44,818 nt of DNA, from the NCBI RefSeq assembly GCF_001074565.1, contig NZ_JUQX01000072.1, positions 1 through 44,818 on the forward strand. Reading direction: 5' to 3'. Origin of the DNA: Streptococcus pseudopneumoniae (GTDB taxonomy: Bacteria; Bacillota; Bacilli; Lactobacillales; Streptococcaceae). The notes beneath the pieces are model-generated. The model did not search any database and was not told where the DNA came from. It saw only the letters and a list, made by a program, of their open reading frames with translations. Shown here one piece after another: positions 1 through 8,161 of this stretch (position 1 is its first letter; the number at the start of each line of letters is the position of its first letter). Made by a program: the position numbers and the translations under genes.

Positions 1-1
1 T

Positions 2-103
2 GCTGTAGGTCAACTTACACGAAGTTATTACAGTAAGATTATGTCTAAGATTGAAAGAACATATAATCGTTTCAGAGAAGATGGAGTGATTATTGAATTT
101 TAA
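2..103 (+). CDS. C-terminal fragment of a possible winged-helix/HTH protein (5' end outside window)
   Basis: An open frame runs in from the window edge and stops at 101-103, giving 33 residues. They contain SYYSKIMSKIERTYNRF followed by REDGVIIEF. The pattern of a helix with regularly spaced basic and hydrophobic residues and then a G-[VL]-I-[EI] strand resembles the recognition helix and wing of Crp- or MarR-like DNA-binding domains, where a fragment of the type R-F-x-x-x-G-x-I is common. That assignment is inference from a short tail. It would fit the regulatory module that normally lies at one end of such elements. Confidence 0.45.
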   Translation, partial: AVGQLTRSYYSKIMSKIERTYNRFREDGVIIEF

Positions 104-131
104 AATAATAAAATTTATTTTTAAAGAGATA

Positions 132-140
132 TGATATAAT
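132..140 (+). promoter_or_regulatory. Extended -10 promoter for the surface-exclusion gene
   Basis: TGATATAAT gives a TGn extension plus a consensus TATAAT (135-140). No good -35 lies 17 bp upstream, which extended -10 promoters tolerate. The start codon is 35 bp downstream with an AAGGGG ribosome site in between. Confidence 0.55.
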
Positions 141-174
141 GTATATAACATTTTAAAAAAAAGGGGATATTTGA

Positions 175-2007
175 ATGAAATATAAAAAGTCAATAGCTTT
201 TTTATCAACTGCTATATTGTTGGCATTTAGTAGTGTTGTTCATGCTGATTCTGCAAGACAATCTAAGATTAAAGAATTAGATAATCAAAGAAGTGAACTT
301 GCTAAGAAGAATGGTGTTACTGGCTATCTAGGTGATGGTCGTTGGTATTCACTTGTTGAGTCTGAGAATAAGGTTGATACCTTGAAGAAACAAGTTGAAG
401 CCTTGAAAGTTCCATATAGTGAAAAGAATACTATAAAGGTGAGTCCTGCTTATGTGAAAGCATTAAAGGATCATTTTGTTTTTAGTAAGAGTGAACAAGA
501 ACGAGATCAGGCAGAAGAAATTTTGAAAAGCGAAAGTGCGAAGTTAGCTTTACAAAAGAATGACTTTGTAACTGTTGGTTCAGATGAAGCTGAGGTCTAT
601 GATCTAGATAATCTTCCTAAAGAAGTATTGATTGAATTGAACTATTTTGCCTTTGATATGATAAATCAAGTAAGAAGGCAAATGGGAACTAAGGAACTAG
701 TTCTTGCTGAATCGTCGATTGATTTTGCTAGTAAACTGTCTGTTAAAATGCAAAAAGCAGATAGAAGTGTACGAGATTGGCACTATGTAAAAGGAATCAA
801 TGAGGTGGCTAGAGAGTATGGTTTGCTTACCTCTACTAAGGAAGATGAAGAAAAAAAACATGGTGATCAATATTATGAAAATGCCGCAAGTACTAGTTGG
901 CGATTAAAAGAAGTTACGAAAGCAGAATTAAAACGAGTTATTTATGATGCCATTTTAGATTTTATGTATAGTGGTTATGAATACCTTCATGCTCAATCTA
1001 TTGCTGGTGTGAATTGGGGGAAGCCGAATGATGTAGATTATTTTGGTCTTTCAATGTTCTTGTTGAAAGACGGAACTCGAATGAGTTTTATTACTGTTTC
1101 GGACAAGGAAATTTCAAAATCAACTAAGAATAATTTTAGTACAAAAACTCCTGCTAATACTACAGAAAGTAACAGAAAATCAACTCTTAGAAAGAAAGAG
1201 AAGGAGTTGGAATCAGAAAAAGGGAAGTTGGATAAACTAAATACTTCCTATAAAGATTATGAAAAAATTTCTAAAGAAATTGATAAGTTAAACGAAGAAG
1301 AAGAAAAAGAAAAGGAGAAAGAACGTAAAGCGAAAGAAGCCTTAAAAGAGAAAAAAGGCTGGATAAGAGAAGGAAACGATTGGTATTTTTATAAGAATAA
1401 TCAACCTATAAAGAATACATGGGAAAGTGATTATTGGTTCGGTTCTGATGGAAAAATGGCTACCGATTCATGGGTAGACAATGGACGTTATTACGTTGAC
1501 AAGTCAGGAAAATATGTTCAAAATAAAAATCAAAAGTATGGCTGGGTTCAAGAAGGAACAGCATGGTATTTCTATAAGAATAATCAGCCATTGAAAAATA
1601 CATGGCAAGGTTCATATTTCTTGAAATCAGATGGGAAAATGGCTGTAAGTGAATGGGTTTATGATTCATATTATCAAGCATGGTACTATTTGAAGTCTGA
1701 TGGAAGTTATTCACGTAGTGCATGGCAGGGTTCATATTATCTGAAATCTAATGGAAAGATGGCAGAAAGTGAATGGATTTATGATAGTTCTTATCAAGCG
1801 TGGTATTATCTAAAATCGAATGGAGTTTATGCGAATAGTGCATGGCAGGGTTCATATTATCTTAAATCCAATGGTAAGATGGCAAAAAGTGAATGGATTT
1901 ATGATAATTATTATCAAGCATGGTTCTATTTGAAGTCTAATGGTATCTATGCTCGTTCTGAATGGGTACAAGGCTATTGGGTTGATAATTTTGGTAAATG
2001 GAAATAG
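175..2007 (+). CDS. Choline-binding surface-exclusion-like protein (SEC10/PgrA type)
   Basis: A secreted protein of 610 residues. Residues 1-24 are a signal peptide ending VHA|DS. Residues about 150-320 resemble the SEC10/PgrA surface-exclusion region, with a CAP-like segment (LNYFAFDMINQVRRQMG, then a SIDFASKLS helix). In Gram-positive conjugative plasmids such proteins reduce redundant transfer into cells that already carry the element. A highly charged Glu/Lys coiled coil covers about 320-393. From about 395 to the end come choline-binding repeats (GWxxEGxxWYFYKNN, then repeated W-x-G-S-Y-[YF]-L-K-S-[ND]-G-K-M-A units). There is no LPXTG motif, so it should attach to phosphocholine on teichoic acids. 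PrgA-type proteins are usually sortase-anchored, so this looks like a host-adapted fusion. Start chosen at ATG 175 behind AAGGGG. A terminator follows. Confidence 0.82.
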   Translation: MKYKKSIAFLSTAILLAFSSVVHADSARQSKIKELDNQRSELAKKNGVTGYLGDGRWYSLVESENKVDTLKKQVEALKVPYSEKNTIKVSPAYVKALKDHFVFSKSEQERDQAEEILKSESAKLALQKNDFVTVGSDEAEVYDLDNLPKEVLIELNYFAFDMINQVRRQMGTKELVLAESSIDFASKLSVKMQKADRSVRDWHYVKGINEVAREYGLLTSTKEDEEKKHGDQYYENAASTSWRLKEVTKAELKRVIYDAILDFMYSGYEYLHAQSIAGVNWGKPNDVDYFGLSMFLLKDGTRMSFITVSDKEISKSTKNNFSTKTPANTTESNRKSTLRKKEKELESEKGKLDKLNTSYKDYEKISKEIDKLNEEEEKEKEKERKAKEALKEKKGWIREGNDWYFYKNNQPIKNTWESDYWFGSDGKMATDSWVDNGRYYVDKSGKYVQNKNQKYGWVQEGTAWYFYKNNQPLKNTWQGSYFLKSDGKMAVSEWVYDSYYQAWYYLKSDGSYSRSAWQGSYYLKSNGKMAESEWIYDSSYQAWYYLKSNGVYANSAWQGSYYLKSNGKMAKSEWIYDNYYQAWFYLKSNGIYARSEWVQGYWVDNFGKWK

Positions 2008-2010
2008 ATT

Positions 2011-2037
2011 AAGAGTCAGTTTTACTGGCTCTTTTTA
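2011..2037 (+). terminator. Rho-independent terminator after the choline-binding gene
   Basis: Stem AAGAGTCAG (2011-2019) pairs with CTGGCTCTT (2025-2033), with one G-T pair, followed by a T-run. It separates the surface-exclusion gene from the adhesin gene. Confidence 0.75.
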
Positions 2038-2060
2038 TTTGTAGAAAAAAAGGAGAAAAT

Positions 2061-2102
2061 ATGATTGAAGTAGTTTATAAACGCTCTCGCTCACCGTCTT
2101 AA
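2061..2102 (+). CDS. Possible 13-codon leader-like ORF
   Basis: ATG at 2061 sits right behind a strong AAAAAGGAGAAAAT ribosome site and encodes MIEVVYKRSRSPS before a TAA stop. It lies in the gap between a terminator and the adhesin gene. A second mini-ORF with a similar end (KRSPA) occurs at 10800. It could be a leader peptide, a decayed gene start or chance. No protein family is recognisable. Confidence 0.3.
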   Translation: MIEVVYKRSRSPS

Positions 2103-2158
2103 AGAGTGAAAGTAGATAAAAAAAAATAGATTTTAAAATAAAAAGGAGAAAAAATATA

Positions 2159-5100
2159 ATGTCAAAGACACAAGAATTTAAGGCTTACGGTTCAATTCGT
2201 AAAATGAAGGTTGGTGGTGCATGTGGGGTTATCCTTGCACTTGCAATGTTGGGTATGGTAGTTTCTACAGGTTCGGTTTCTGCTGATGAAGTTGTATCGG
2301 ATAAAACTGTAGCTGTTGAGAAGAAAAGTGAGGTAGATGTTCCTATTTCTCATGATTTTCTTGATAAAGCTGTAAAAGAAGCGAAAGAAGCTGGTGTCAA
2401 GGTAGAAGTTGGCGCTGTTCAGGATAAAGGAGTTGCAACCTCTGAAACAGTCGCAGAAAAGCAAAAAGAAATTGAAGCTGATTATGTTAATCAGGAAAAA
2501 AATGTCAAAATTGTGACTGATGATTATTCTTCTAAGGTAGATAAAACTACTAAAGAACGTGAAGTAATCGAAAAAGAAAACAAGGAAAAACAAGATAAGT
2601 TTGAAAAAGCTGTAAAAGATCATGAAGCAGAAATCAAACGTATTGAAGCTGAAAATAAGGCTATTCTTGCCGACAATGATAAGAAGAAAAAAGAAACTGA
2701 AGCAGAAAATTCACGTATTAAACGTGATAATGCTCAGAAAGAAGCTAAATACAATAAAGATTTAGCTGACCAAAAAGCTTACAATGAGATGGTCGAAAAG
2801 GAAAACGCTGAGTTAAAGGCTGATTATGACAAGAAATTTGCAGTCTATGAAAAAGCGCTCGCTGAGTACAATAAGCAAAAAAAAGAACTTGCTAAGAAGG
2901 GTGTAAAAGCTGAAAAACCTCATATCAAAGTTTATGGTGATTATGATGAATCAAACCGTGGAAGTGTAAACTATTATAAGAAAATGACTGCTTCATTTGA
3001 AGGGGTAGAGGGGCTTTTAAAAGTAAAAGACTATATTGGATTGCATTCAGATTCAACTATTTCAGGTAGTCGTGAAGGGTTGGTATCTTTTGGTAAAGGT
3101 CTTTTAGGAGAAATTTTTGAGCCAAAATCAGGAGATTCGTTTACGATTCATAATGTAGCTGAGACTGAAAAGGGAGAAAAAATTTCTGCTCGTTTTACTT
3201 TACAAAATGTTGTTCGTGAATGGGTTGAAAATGGGAAATCTTTAATGGATACTAAAATCAGGATTTATGAATACGAAAAAGATGGTTCAATCAATTTTGG
3301 TTTTTGGAATCTTGTAGAATTTAATCCTAAGATTGAGTTTTTCCTTGAGAAAAATAAACAAAAAGCTATCTTGACTATGGCTTCAATGTTTAATGACATT
3401 GACTACGGACAAGAGTTGCGTTTGACTTACGAAGATGGAACAGAAGGGATTGTATTGAATCCTAAAGGTTCTGATGTGAAGAAAGTTAAGCGTGATGGCA
3501 AAGATTATTACAAGGGAGAATATAAAACAGCTTGGACTTATGATGTTCCTGATCTTGGTGTTAAGGCAGGTGATCTTGGGTACACTAATGTTAATGATGA
3601 AGCTGATATTCCCCGTGGTTCAATTCTTTCTGTTGGTTATGGCTCTACATTAAATCTTTTTTATTATAATGGAGTAGGTGTGCATTCTCAATCTGAAATT
3701 GATTATGTTCGTAAAAAAGCTAAAAATAAAGCACTTAAAGAAGGTAAAGCTATTCCTTCAGATAAAGAAATCTTTGATCCTACGAACTGGGCTGTAGGTA
3801 TTTTTGGTAAAGCAAGCGCAACTGTTCCTACTGTAGTTTGGATTTATCCACTTAATAAACCTGAGTATAAGCCAAAAGATACTAAGGAAATTCCTAAACC
3901 TAAATTGGAAAAACCAAAAGAGTTTGTACCTCGTCCAACGCTTCCAACTCCACCAGCTCCAACTCCACCAGAGAAGAAAAAAATTCCTGAAATGCCTTTA
4001 CCTGCTAAAGTAAAAGTGAACTACTCACGTTTGCGTGTGAAACCATCAACTCCAAAACCTGTGAAGGCTATCAAAGATACTTATGAGCGTAGTATTGACG
4101 GTTCAAACACATTTGATAAAAATGTGAAGTTCAGTTTGACAACTGATTATAAGCCATATTCAACGTTTACAACTGATTCTAAAACTTATGGTAAAACATG
4201 GGCTATGGTAGATGATGTTCAAGATGGTGCTTACAAGGTAGATGAAAGTAAAATCACTATGAAGGATTCTACTGGTAAAAATGTTAAGGATTTGTTTAAG
4301 ATGTACCATGTTCTTTCTGATAAGGAACGTACACAAGAAATTCAAAACATTTTGAAGGAAGCTGGTTTGAATCCAAAAGGTGAGTTCTATATGTTTGTAG
4401 CTAAAGATTCTGCTTCATTCTATAAGAACTATGTAAAACAAGCTAAGAATATCACGATTGATCTTCCTGCTCGTTTGCTTGTTAAGAAGGCTGAGTTGGT
4501 TAAAAATGACTTTTATCAAGTTGATTATGGAAATAGCTATATTTCTAACTTGGTAAGTGTTCAAGTTCCTGATGGGAAGCCTGAAAAACACGCTGTGGAT
4601 CAAAAAGATGATAAGAAGATTCGTGATGGTCAAGAAATTCAAATTGGTGAATACCTACGCTATCTTTTGGACGGTGTGACCGTCCCTAGTAAGCACGATA
4701 CACTTTATCAGTATGATGGTATTGATAAGTTAGATGTGAAGCATGATCGCTATACTGGCAACTGGAAGGGTATCATTCGTGGTACAGAATATCTTGCTGA
4801 AAAAGACCTGGTTCTCCCTTATGATGTAGTCTTGTCTGACGGTAAAGTGGTCAAGGCAGGAGATAAGATTGTCAAGGGTTCTTCTTATGCGTTCCAATTT
4901 GAGTTTGACCAAAGTACAAACTCTGACTTTATCAAGAAAATTGTTAAAGTAACTTGGAACGAAAAAGATGGTAAGTGGGCTTATACGATTGACAAAGAGT
5001 TCTTGAACTCTCTAGGTGTTAAAGGTACGTTCGACGCTGACTTCTATATTGAAGTAGAACGTATTGCAAGTGGTGATGTTGAAAATACATTTGTGAATGT

Positions 5101-5281
5101 GGTTAATGGTCAAGAAATGGAAGCTAAGGTTGTGACTAACACTCCTGAGCAACCTAAACCACAAGAACCGAAAAAACCATCATTACCGAATACTGGTACA
5201 GCTTCTAGTATGCTTGGATTCGTTGGTACGGGTATCTTGTCAATGCTAGGTCTAGTTGGTATGAAGCGTAAGAAAGATTAA
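2159..5281 (+). CDS. LPXTG-anchored antigen I/II-family adhesin (GbpC/Spa-type domain)
   Basis: A cell-wall protein of 1040 residues. The signal peptide (1-42) has a YSIRK-like stretch (YGSIRKMKVGGACG) and ends SVSA|DE. Residues about 95-255 are a long Lys/Glu/Ala heptad-rich helix, like the A-region of antigen I/II proteins. Residues about 256-560 resemble the GbpC/Spa variable head that binds host or bacterial ligands. A proline-rich stretch (about 570-640) is followed by C-terminal domains with the RSIDGSNTFD...KFSLTTDYKPY pattern of antigen I/II C2/C3 domains. LPNTG at about 1009-1013, a hydrophobic span and KRKKD complete a sortase signal. Related proteins on conjugative elements (PrgB/aggregation substance) promote mating-pair formation and biofilm. 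That role here is inferred from position beside the exclusion gene. Confidence 0.88.
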   Translation: MSKTQEFKAYGSIRKMKVGGACGVILALAMLGMVVSTGSVSADEVVSDKTVAVEKKSEVDVPISHDFLDKAVKEAKEAGVKVEVGAVQDKGVATSETVAEKQKEIEADYVNQEKNVKIVTDDYSSKVDKTTKEREVIEKENKEKQDKFEKAVKDHEAEIKRIEAENKAILADNDKKKKETEAENSRIKRDNAQKEAKYNKDLADQKAYNEMVEKENAELKADYDKKFAVYEKALAEYNKQKKELAKKGVKAEKPHIKVYGDYDESNRGSVNYYKKMTASFEGVEGLLKVKDYIGLHSDSTISGSREGLVSFGKGLLGEIFEPKSGDSFTIHNVAETEKGEKISARFTLQNVVREWVENGKSLMDTKIRIYEYEKDGSINFGFWNLVEFNPKIEFFLEKNKQKAILTMASMFNDIDYGQELRLTYEDGTEGIVLNPKGSDVKKVKRDGKDYYKGEYKTAWTYDVPDLGVKAGDLGYTNVNDEADIPRGSILSVGYGSTLNLFYYNGVGVHSQSEIDYVRKKAKNKALKEGKAIPSDKEIFDPTNWAVGIFGKASATVPTVVWIYPLNKPEYKPKDTKEIPKPKLEKPKEFVPRPTLPTPPAPTPPEKKKIPEMPLPAKVKVNYSRLRVKPSTPKPVKAIKDTYERSIDGSNTFDKNVKFSLTTDYKPYSTFTTDSKTYGKTWAMVDDVQDGAYKVDESKITMKDSTGKNVKDLFKMYHVLSDKERTQEIQNILKEAGLNPKGEFYMFVAKDSASFYKNYVKQAKNITIDLPARLLVKKAELVKNDFYQVDYGNSYISNLVSVQVPDGKPEKHAVDQKDDKKIRDGQEIQIGEYLRYLLDGVTVPSKHDTLYQYDGIDKLDVKHDRYTGNWKGIIRGTEYLAEKDLVLPYDVVLSDGKVVKAGDKIVKGSSYAFQFEFDQSTNSDFIKKIVKVTWNEKDGKWAYTIDKEFLNSLGVKGTFDADFYIEVERIASGDVENTFVNVVNGQEMEAKVVTNTPEQPKPQEPKKPSLPNTGTASSMLGFVGTGILSMLGLVGMKRKKD

Positions 5282-5294
5282 GAATGTTGTCTAT

Positions 5295-5333
5295 AGGACG
5301 GTAAGTAAACAGGAATTATCGTCCTTTTTTTTT
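5295..5333 (+). terminator. Rho-independent terminator after the adhesin gene
   Basis: A 10-bp stem, AGGACGGTAA (5295-5304) with TTATCGTCCT (5316-5325) and one G-T pair, is followed by nine T residues. Confidence 0.75.
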
Positions 5334-5375
5334 AAAAAAAAGAAAAAAATGTAAATAGAAAAGGAAATTAAAAAA

Positions 5376-5684
5376 ATGGCAAAAATTAAAAAAATCCCTG
5401 TTGGGTTGGAAGCGATTGGAACAAAAGTAGTAGTGAATCCAAAGTTTCGTGAAGTGTTGACTGGTAACGGAGAAAATTTCGTTCCTTACCGTGAGTTTGA
5501 AGTTTCAGGTGATCAGCAAAATAGTGTTACTATTCGTGTTTATGGGATTGGAAATTCTGACATTCCAAAAACAAAAGGTTTGACAATGGTTAAGTCTGTT
5601 AATGGACTTAACTTTGTAACTCGATTGGTTGGTCGTAAAGAAGAAATTCAATTTGAAGCAAGTGAATTGCGTTTTGAAAAATAA
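5376..5684 (+). CDS. Small conserved ICE protein at the Orf23 position
   Basis: A soluble protein of 102 residues with no signal peptide or membrane span. It looks beta-rich, with alternating hydrophobic residues and short charged turns. It is the first gene of the long conjugation operon and sits directly before a second small protein and the coupling protein. This is where Tn916 carries orf23 and orf22 (DUF961-type helpers) and ICEBs1 its equivalents, which support oriT processing and replication. I assign it by position and size rather than by a clear motif. ATG 5376 is preceded by AAAAGGAAATT. Confidence 0.6.
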   Translation: MAKIKKIPVGLEAIGTKVVVNPKFREVLTGNGENFVPYREFEVSGDQQNSVTIRVYGIGNSDIPKTKGLTMVKSVNGLNFVTRLVGRKEEIQFEASELRFEK

Positions 5685-5707
5685 TTAGAAGATAGGAGAA
5701 AAAAATA

Positions 5708-6136
5708 ATGGCTTTTAATATTCGTAAATTTAATAGTGCGGAAATCCCTGTGAATGTAAAGGAAAAGTTTGGTACATTGACTTTCCTTGGTTTTGATGAA
5801 AACTGGAAAATGGTAGATGGAAATCAAGTTGATTATCCTACACATGCTGAAGTGTTCTCTGAAAAAATGCAAGAAACGATTGCTATCAAATTGGAAGAAG
5901 GGATTGTTATTGAAGAAATTCCTTTCATGTCTGAAGTTGAAATTGTTGGTGAAGCGACAATTTGGATTTATGACTATGAAGATACGGTTTACCGTGGGAA
6001 TAACAATGTATCTGAAATCAAGGCGCTTGCTTTCTCATTGCGTGCTGAAAGTGTTAAGCGTGTAGGTGCTGGTCAACCAAAACAGGAACAGAAGCACGAT
6101 CAAAAACCTGAGCAAAAACAGGAACATAAGGGATAA
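5708..6136 (+). CDS. DUF961-like ICE helper protein at the Orf22 position
   Basis: A protein of 142 residues with a compact, probably beta-rich body (about 1-118) and a flexible tail of Gln/Lys/Glu/Pro repeats (QPKQEQKHDQKPEQKQEHKG). DUF961 proteins of Tn916-family elements have the same build, with a Lys/Gln-rich end. In ICEBs1 the related helper is needed for relaxase-dependent nicking and replication at oriT. It lies 23 bp after the previous gene and 19 bp before the coupling protein, in the same transcription unit. Start ATG 5708 follows GATAGGAGAAAA. Confidence 0.65.
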   Translation: MAFNIRKFNSAEIPVNVKEKFGTLTFLGFDENWKMVDGNQVDYPTHAEVFSEKMQETIAIKLEEGIVIEEIPFMSEVEIVGEATIWIYDYEDTVYRGNNNVSEIKALAFSLRAESVKRVGAGQPKQEQKHDQKPEQKQEHKG

Positions 6137-6155
6137 TTTCTAAAGGAGAAAAGAT

Positions 6156-7913
6156 ATGAGTTTATTTCCTGCATATCGTGGAATTAAGATTAAACCTTAT
6201 ATGGTGAATCTAAGGTACTATATCTTTTCTTTTTTCTTTTTGTTGTTTAGTCCTATACTAGCTTTTTTTGTTTATTCCAATTTTGAGAAAATCAAGAATG
6301 TAGATATTTTTTCTATTGTTGTTTCAGTAGTTATGCTGATTTTGATAGTTAGTGTAAGTATTTATTTGACTTGGTTATCACAAGAAAGAGTTTTCCTCTT
6401 TCAAAAGATAGAAAGACTTGCTAAGTTAGCTTTCTTCCTTAAGGAGAATGGCTATATCTATAATAAAAAGGTTAAGACAGAATCAGGAACTAGAGATAAA
6501 GTTGTTTTTCCTGTTGTTTACATGAAGCAAAATCGCTATGATTTGGAAATTGCTTTTAAAATGGCTGGAAATAAGTTTCAGGATAAGTTTAAGAAGATTG
6601 GTAGTGATTTAGAAACTACTTTCTTCATGGACTTTATGGAAGTTCAGGACGATATTAAGTTCAAAACCTATAAGATGGCTTATTCTGCTTTCTTGAATCG
6701 AATCAAGGTAACTGATGTGGAGTATTCTGATAAGGGTATTCAACTGATGAAAAACCTTTGGTGGAATCCTATTGATGATCCTCATTTGTTAGTTGTCGGT
6801 GGTACTGGTGGTGGTAAGACTGTACTATTAAGAACATTGATTCGTGCATTGGCAAAAGTCGGTGTCGCTGATATTGGTGATCCGAAACAAGCAGATTTTG
6901 TAACAATGGCTGAACAGAAGGCTTTTGAAGGGCGAATTTCATATAAGGCAGAAGATATAGTAGCTATGATTGAAAGAGGAGTAGATATTATGTTTGCTCG
7001 ATATGCCTATATTCGTCAAAAGCGTGCTGAAAATGGCGACAAGGACATGAAGAAGTTCTATGAGTATGGTCTTGAACCTTATTTTTTAGTCTGTGATGAA
7101 TATAATGCTTTGTGCGCTATGCTTGATTTTCAAACTAGACAGCGTTTGGATAATGCGATGGGACAATTTTTGCTTCTTGGAAGGCAAGCTGGCTGTTTTG
7201 GAATAATAGCTATGCAGAAGCCTTCACGAGAAGATTTAGGCTCAAAATTGCAAGCGAATATCAATTTCCGAATTTCTGTTGGTCGATTGGACGAGGTTGG
7301 ATATGATTTAGCCTTCGGAGAAGTCAATAGGAATAAGGAATTTAAGTATGTGAAATATCTAGCTGGTAAGCGAGTATATGGTCGAGGTTATGCTTGTGTG
7401 TATGGAGAAGTAGCAAGGGAGTTTTATTCACCATTACTTGAAAAGAAATTCTCTTTCTATGATGAATATGAGAAAATTGAGCGACGAGAAAATCCATTCA
7501 ATCCTTTAGAAAATCCTAATGCTGAATTATCAGAAGAAGAAAAAGAAAATCTTCAAGCTGAAATGGAAGCACAAGAGGAATTGGAAAAAGGAGAAGTTAA
7601 GAAGGCTGATCCTGGGTTTGTTCAGGAATTGATGTCTAGTAAACAAAAAGAAACTGGAAATGATTTAGTAAGAACGTTTGCGTTTTCTAAAGAAATTGGT
7701 GTGTCTGCTGGTTCAATGAGGAATTTAGTAGATAAGTTAGATGGTATTTTAGAATTTGAAAAGGAAGATAATGTAGTGTATTTGGACAAAGTTCAAAGAA
7801 ATATTATAAAAGATTTGTTTGAATTGAAACAGAGTACAACTCAAAATTGGAGCGAGATTTTGGAGGATTTTCCTCTCTTGCGAAATTTGGTTAAGAGAAA
7901 AGTATTGCTCTAG
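6156..7913 (+). CDS. FtsK/SpoIIIE-type coupling ATPase (Tn916 Orf21 / ICEBs1 ConQ-like)
   Basis: 585 residues. Two N-terminal membrane spans (about 22-43 and 52-75) are followed by a cytoplasmic FtsK/HerA ATPase. Walker A is GGTGGGKT (about 214-221), DPKQADF follows, and Walker B is YFLVCDEYNAL (about 308). In this family the hexamer delivers the relaxase-DNA complex to the conjugation channel. The C-terminal part (from about 440) is an acidic linker, then a small winged-helix-like region. Position before oriT and relaxase matches Tn916 orf21. The last residues look altered. NWSEILEDFP is followed here by LLRNLVKRKVLL, whereas a second copy of the same DNA 220 bp downstream continues in frame with FDEYDFS and a stop. 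The original 3' end was therefore probably displaced by a duplication. Confidence 0.9.
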   Translation: MSLFPAYRGIKIKPYMVNLRYYIFSFFFLLFSPILAFFVYSNFEKIKNVDIFSIVVSVVMLILIVSVSIYLTWLSQERVFLFQKIERLAKLAFFLKENGYIYNKKVKTESGTRDKVVFPVVYMKQNRYDLEIAFKMAGNKFQDKFKKIGSDLETTFFMDFMEVQDDIKFKTYKMAYSAFLNRIKVTDVEYSDKGIQLMKNLWWNPIDDPHLLVVGGTGGGKTVLLRTLIRALAKVGVADIGDPKQADFVTMAEQKAFEGRISYKAEDIVAMIERGVDIMFARYAYIRQKRAENGDKDMKKFYEYGLEPYFLVCDEYNALCAMLDFQTRQRLDNAMGQFLLLGRQAGCFGIIAMQKPSREDLGSKLQANINFRISVGRLDEVGYDLAFGEVNRNKEFKYVKYLAGKRVYGRGYACVYGEVAREFYSPLLEKKFSFYDEYEKIERRENPFNPLENPNAELSEEEKENLQAEMEAQEELEKGEVKKADPGFVQELMSSKQKETGNDLVRTFAFSKEIGVSAGSMRNLVDKLDGILEFEKEDNVVYLDKVQRNIIKDLFELKQSTTQNWSEILEDFPLLRNLVKRKVLL

Positions 7914-7934
7914 GATTATGTCACATTTACACTA

Positions 7935-7974
7935 AAAAAGACGGAGGTTTTAGAAAAACCACCGCTTTTTTTGT
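7935..7974 (+). terminator. Hairpin terminator after the coupling-protein gene
   Basis: An interrupted stem (CGG-A-GGTTTT at 7942-7951, AAAACC-A-CCG at 7955-7964, loop AGA) is flanked by A- and T-runs, so it may work in both directions. It would reduce read-through into oriT and the relaxase gene. Confidence 0.65.
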
Positions 7975-7978
7975 GTCC

Positions 7979-8059
7979 TCTGGAGTGGTAACGGAAGACA
8001 ATCAGCGCTTATTTTTGAAGTAGGACTCCAGATAGGAGCGTATAACAGCCTTGTCTTCC
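7979..8059 (+). other. Two interleaved inverted repeats (pseudoknot order) upstream of oriT
   Basis: TCTGGAGT (7979-7986) pairs with ACTCCAGA (8025-8032), and GGAAGACAA (7993-8001) pairs with TTGTCTTCC (8051-8059). The order A-B-A'-B' gives a pseudoknot topology if transcribed, or alternative hairpins if single-stranded. No ORF explains it. It could be a structured RNA or part of a single-strand origin. Function is unknown. Confidence 0.4.
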
Positions 8060-8119
8060 TCTCAAAATTGGAGTGAGATTTTGGAAGATTTTCCTTTTGA
8101 TGAATACGATTTTAGTTAG
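8060..8119 (+). pseudogene. Duplicated 3' tail of the coupling-protein gene
   Basis: Positions 8062-8094 match 7841-7873 at 31 of 33 bases. Read in the same frame, the copy gives SQNWSEILEDFPFDEYDFS and a TAG stop at 8117-8119. This looks like the ancestral end of the coupling-protein gene, cut off when about 220 bp of new DNA (terminator plus interleaved repeats) was placed between the two copies. It has no start codon of its own. Confidence 0.7.
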
Positions 8120-8161
8120 TTTTGAGGGGATTTCCCCCTCTTTTTGGTTACTGTGCTAGTT

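Noticed and set aside
1460..1735. Minus-strand ORF opposite the choline-binding repeats
   Set aside because: It mirrors the repetitive plus-strand gene, has no ribosome site, and its composition is that of an antisense shadow.
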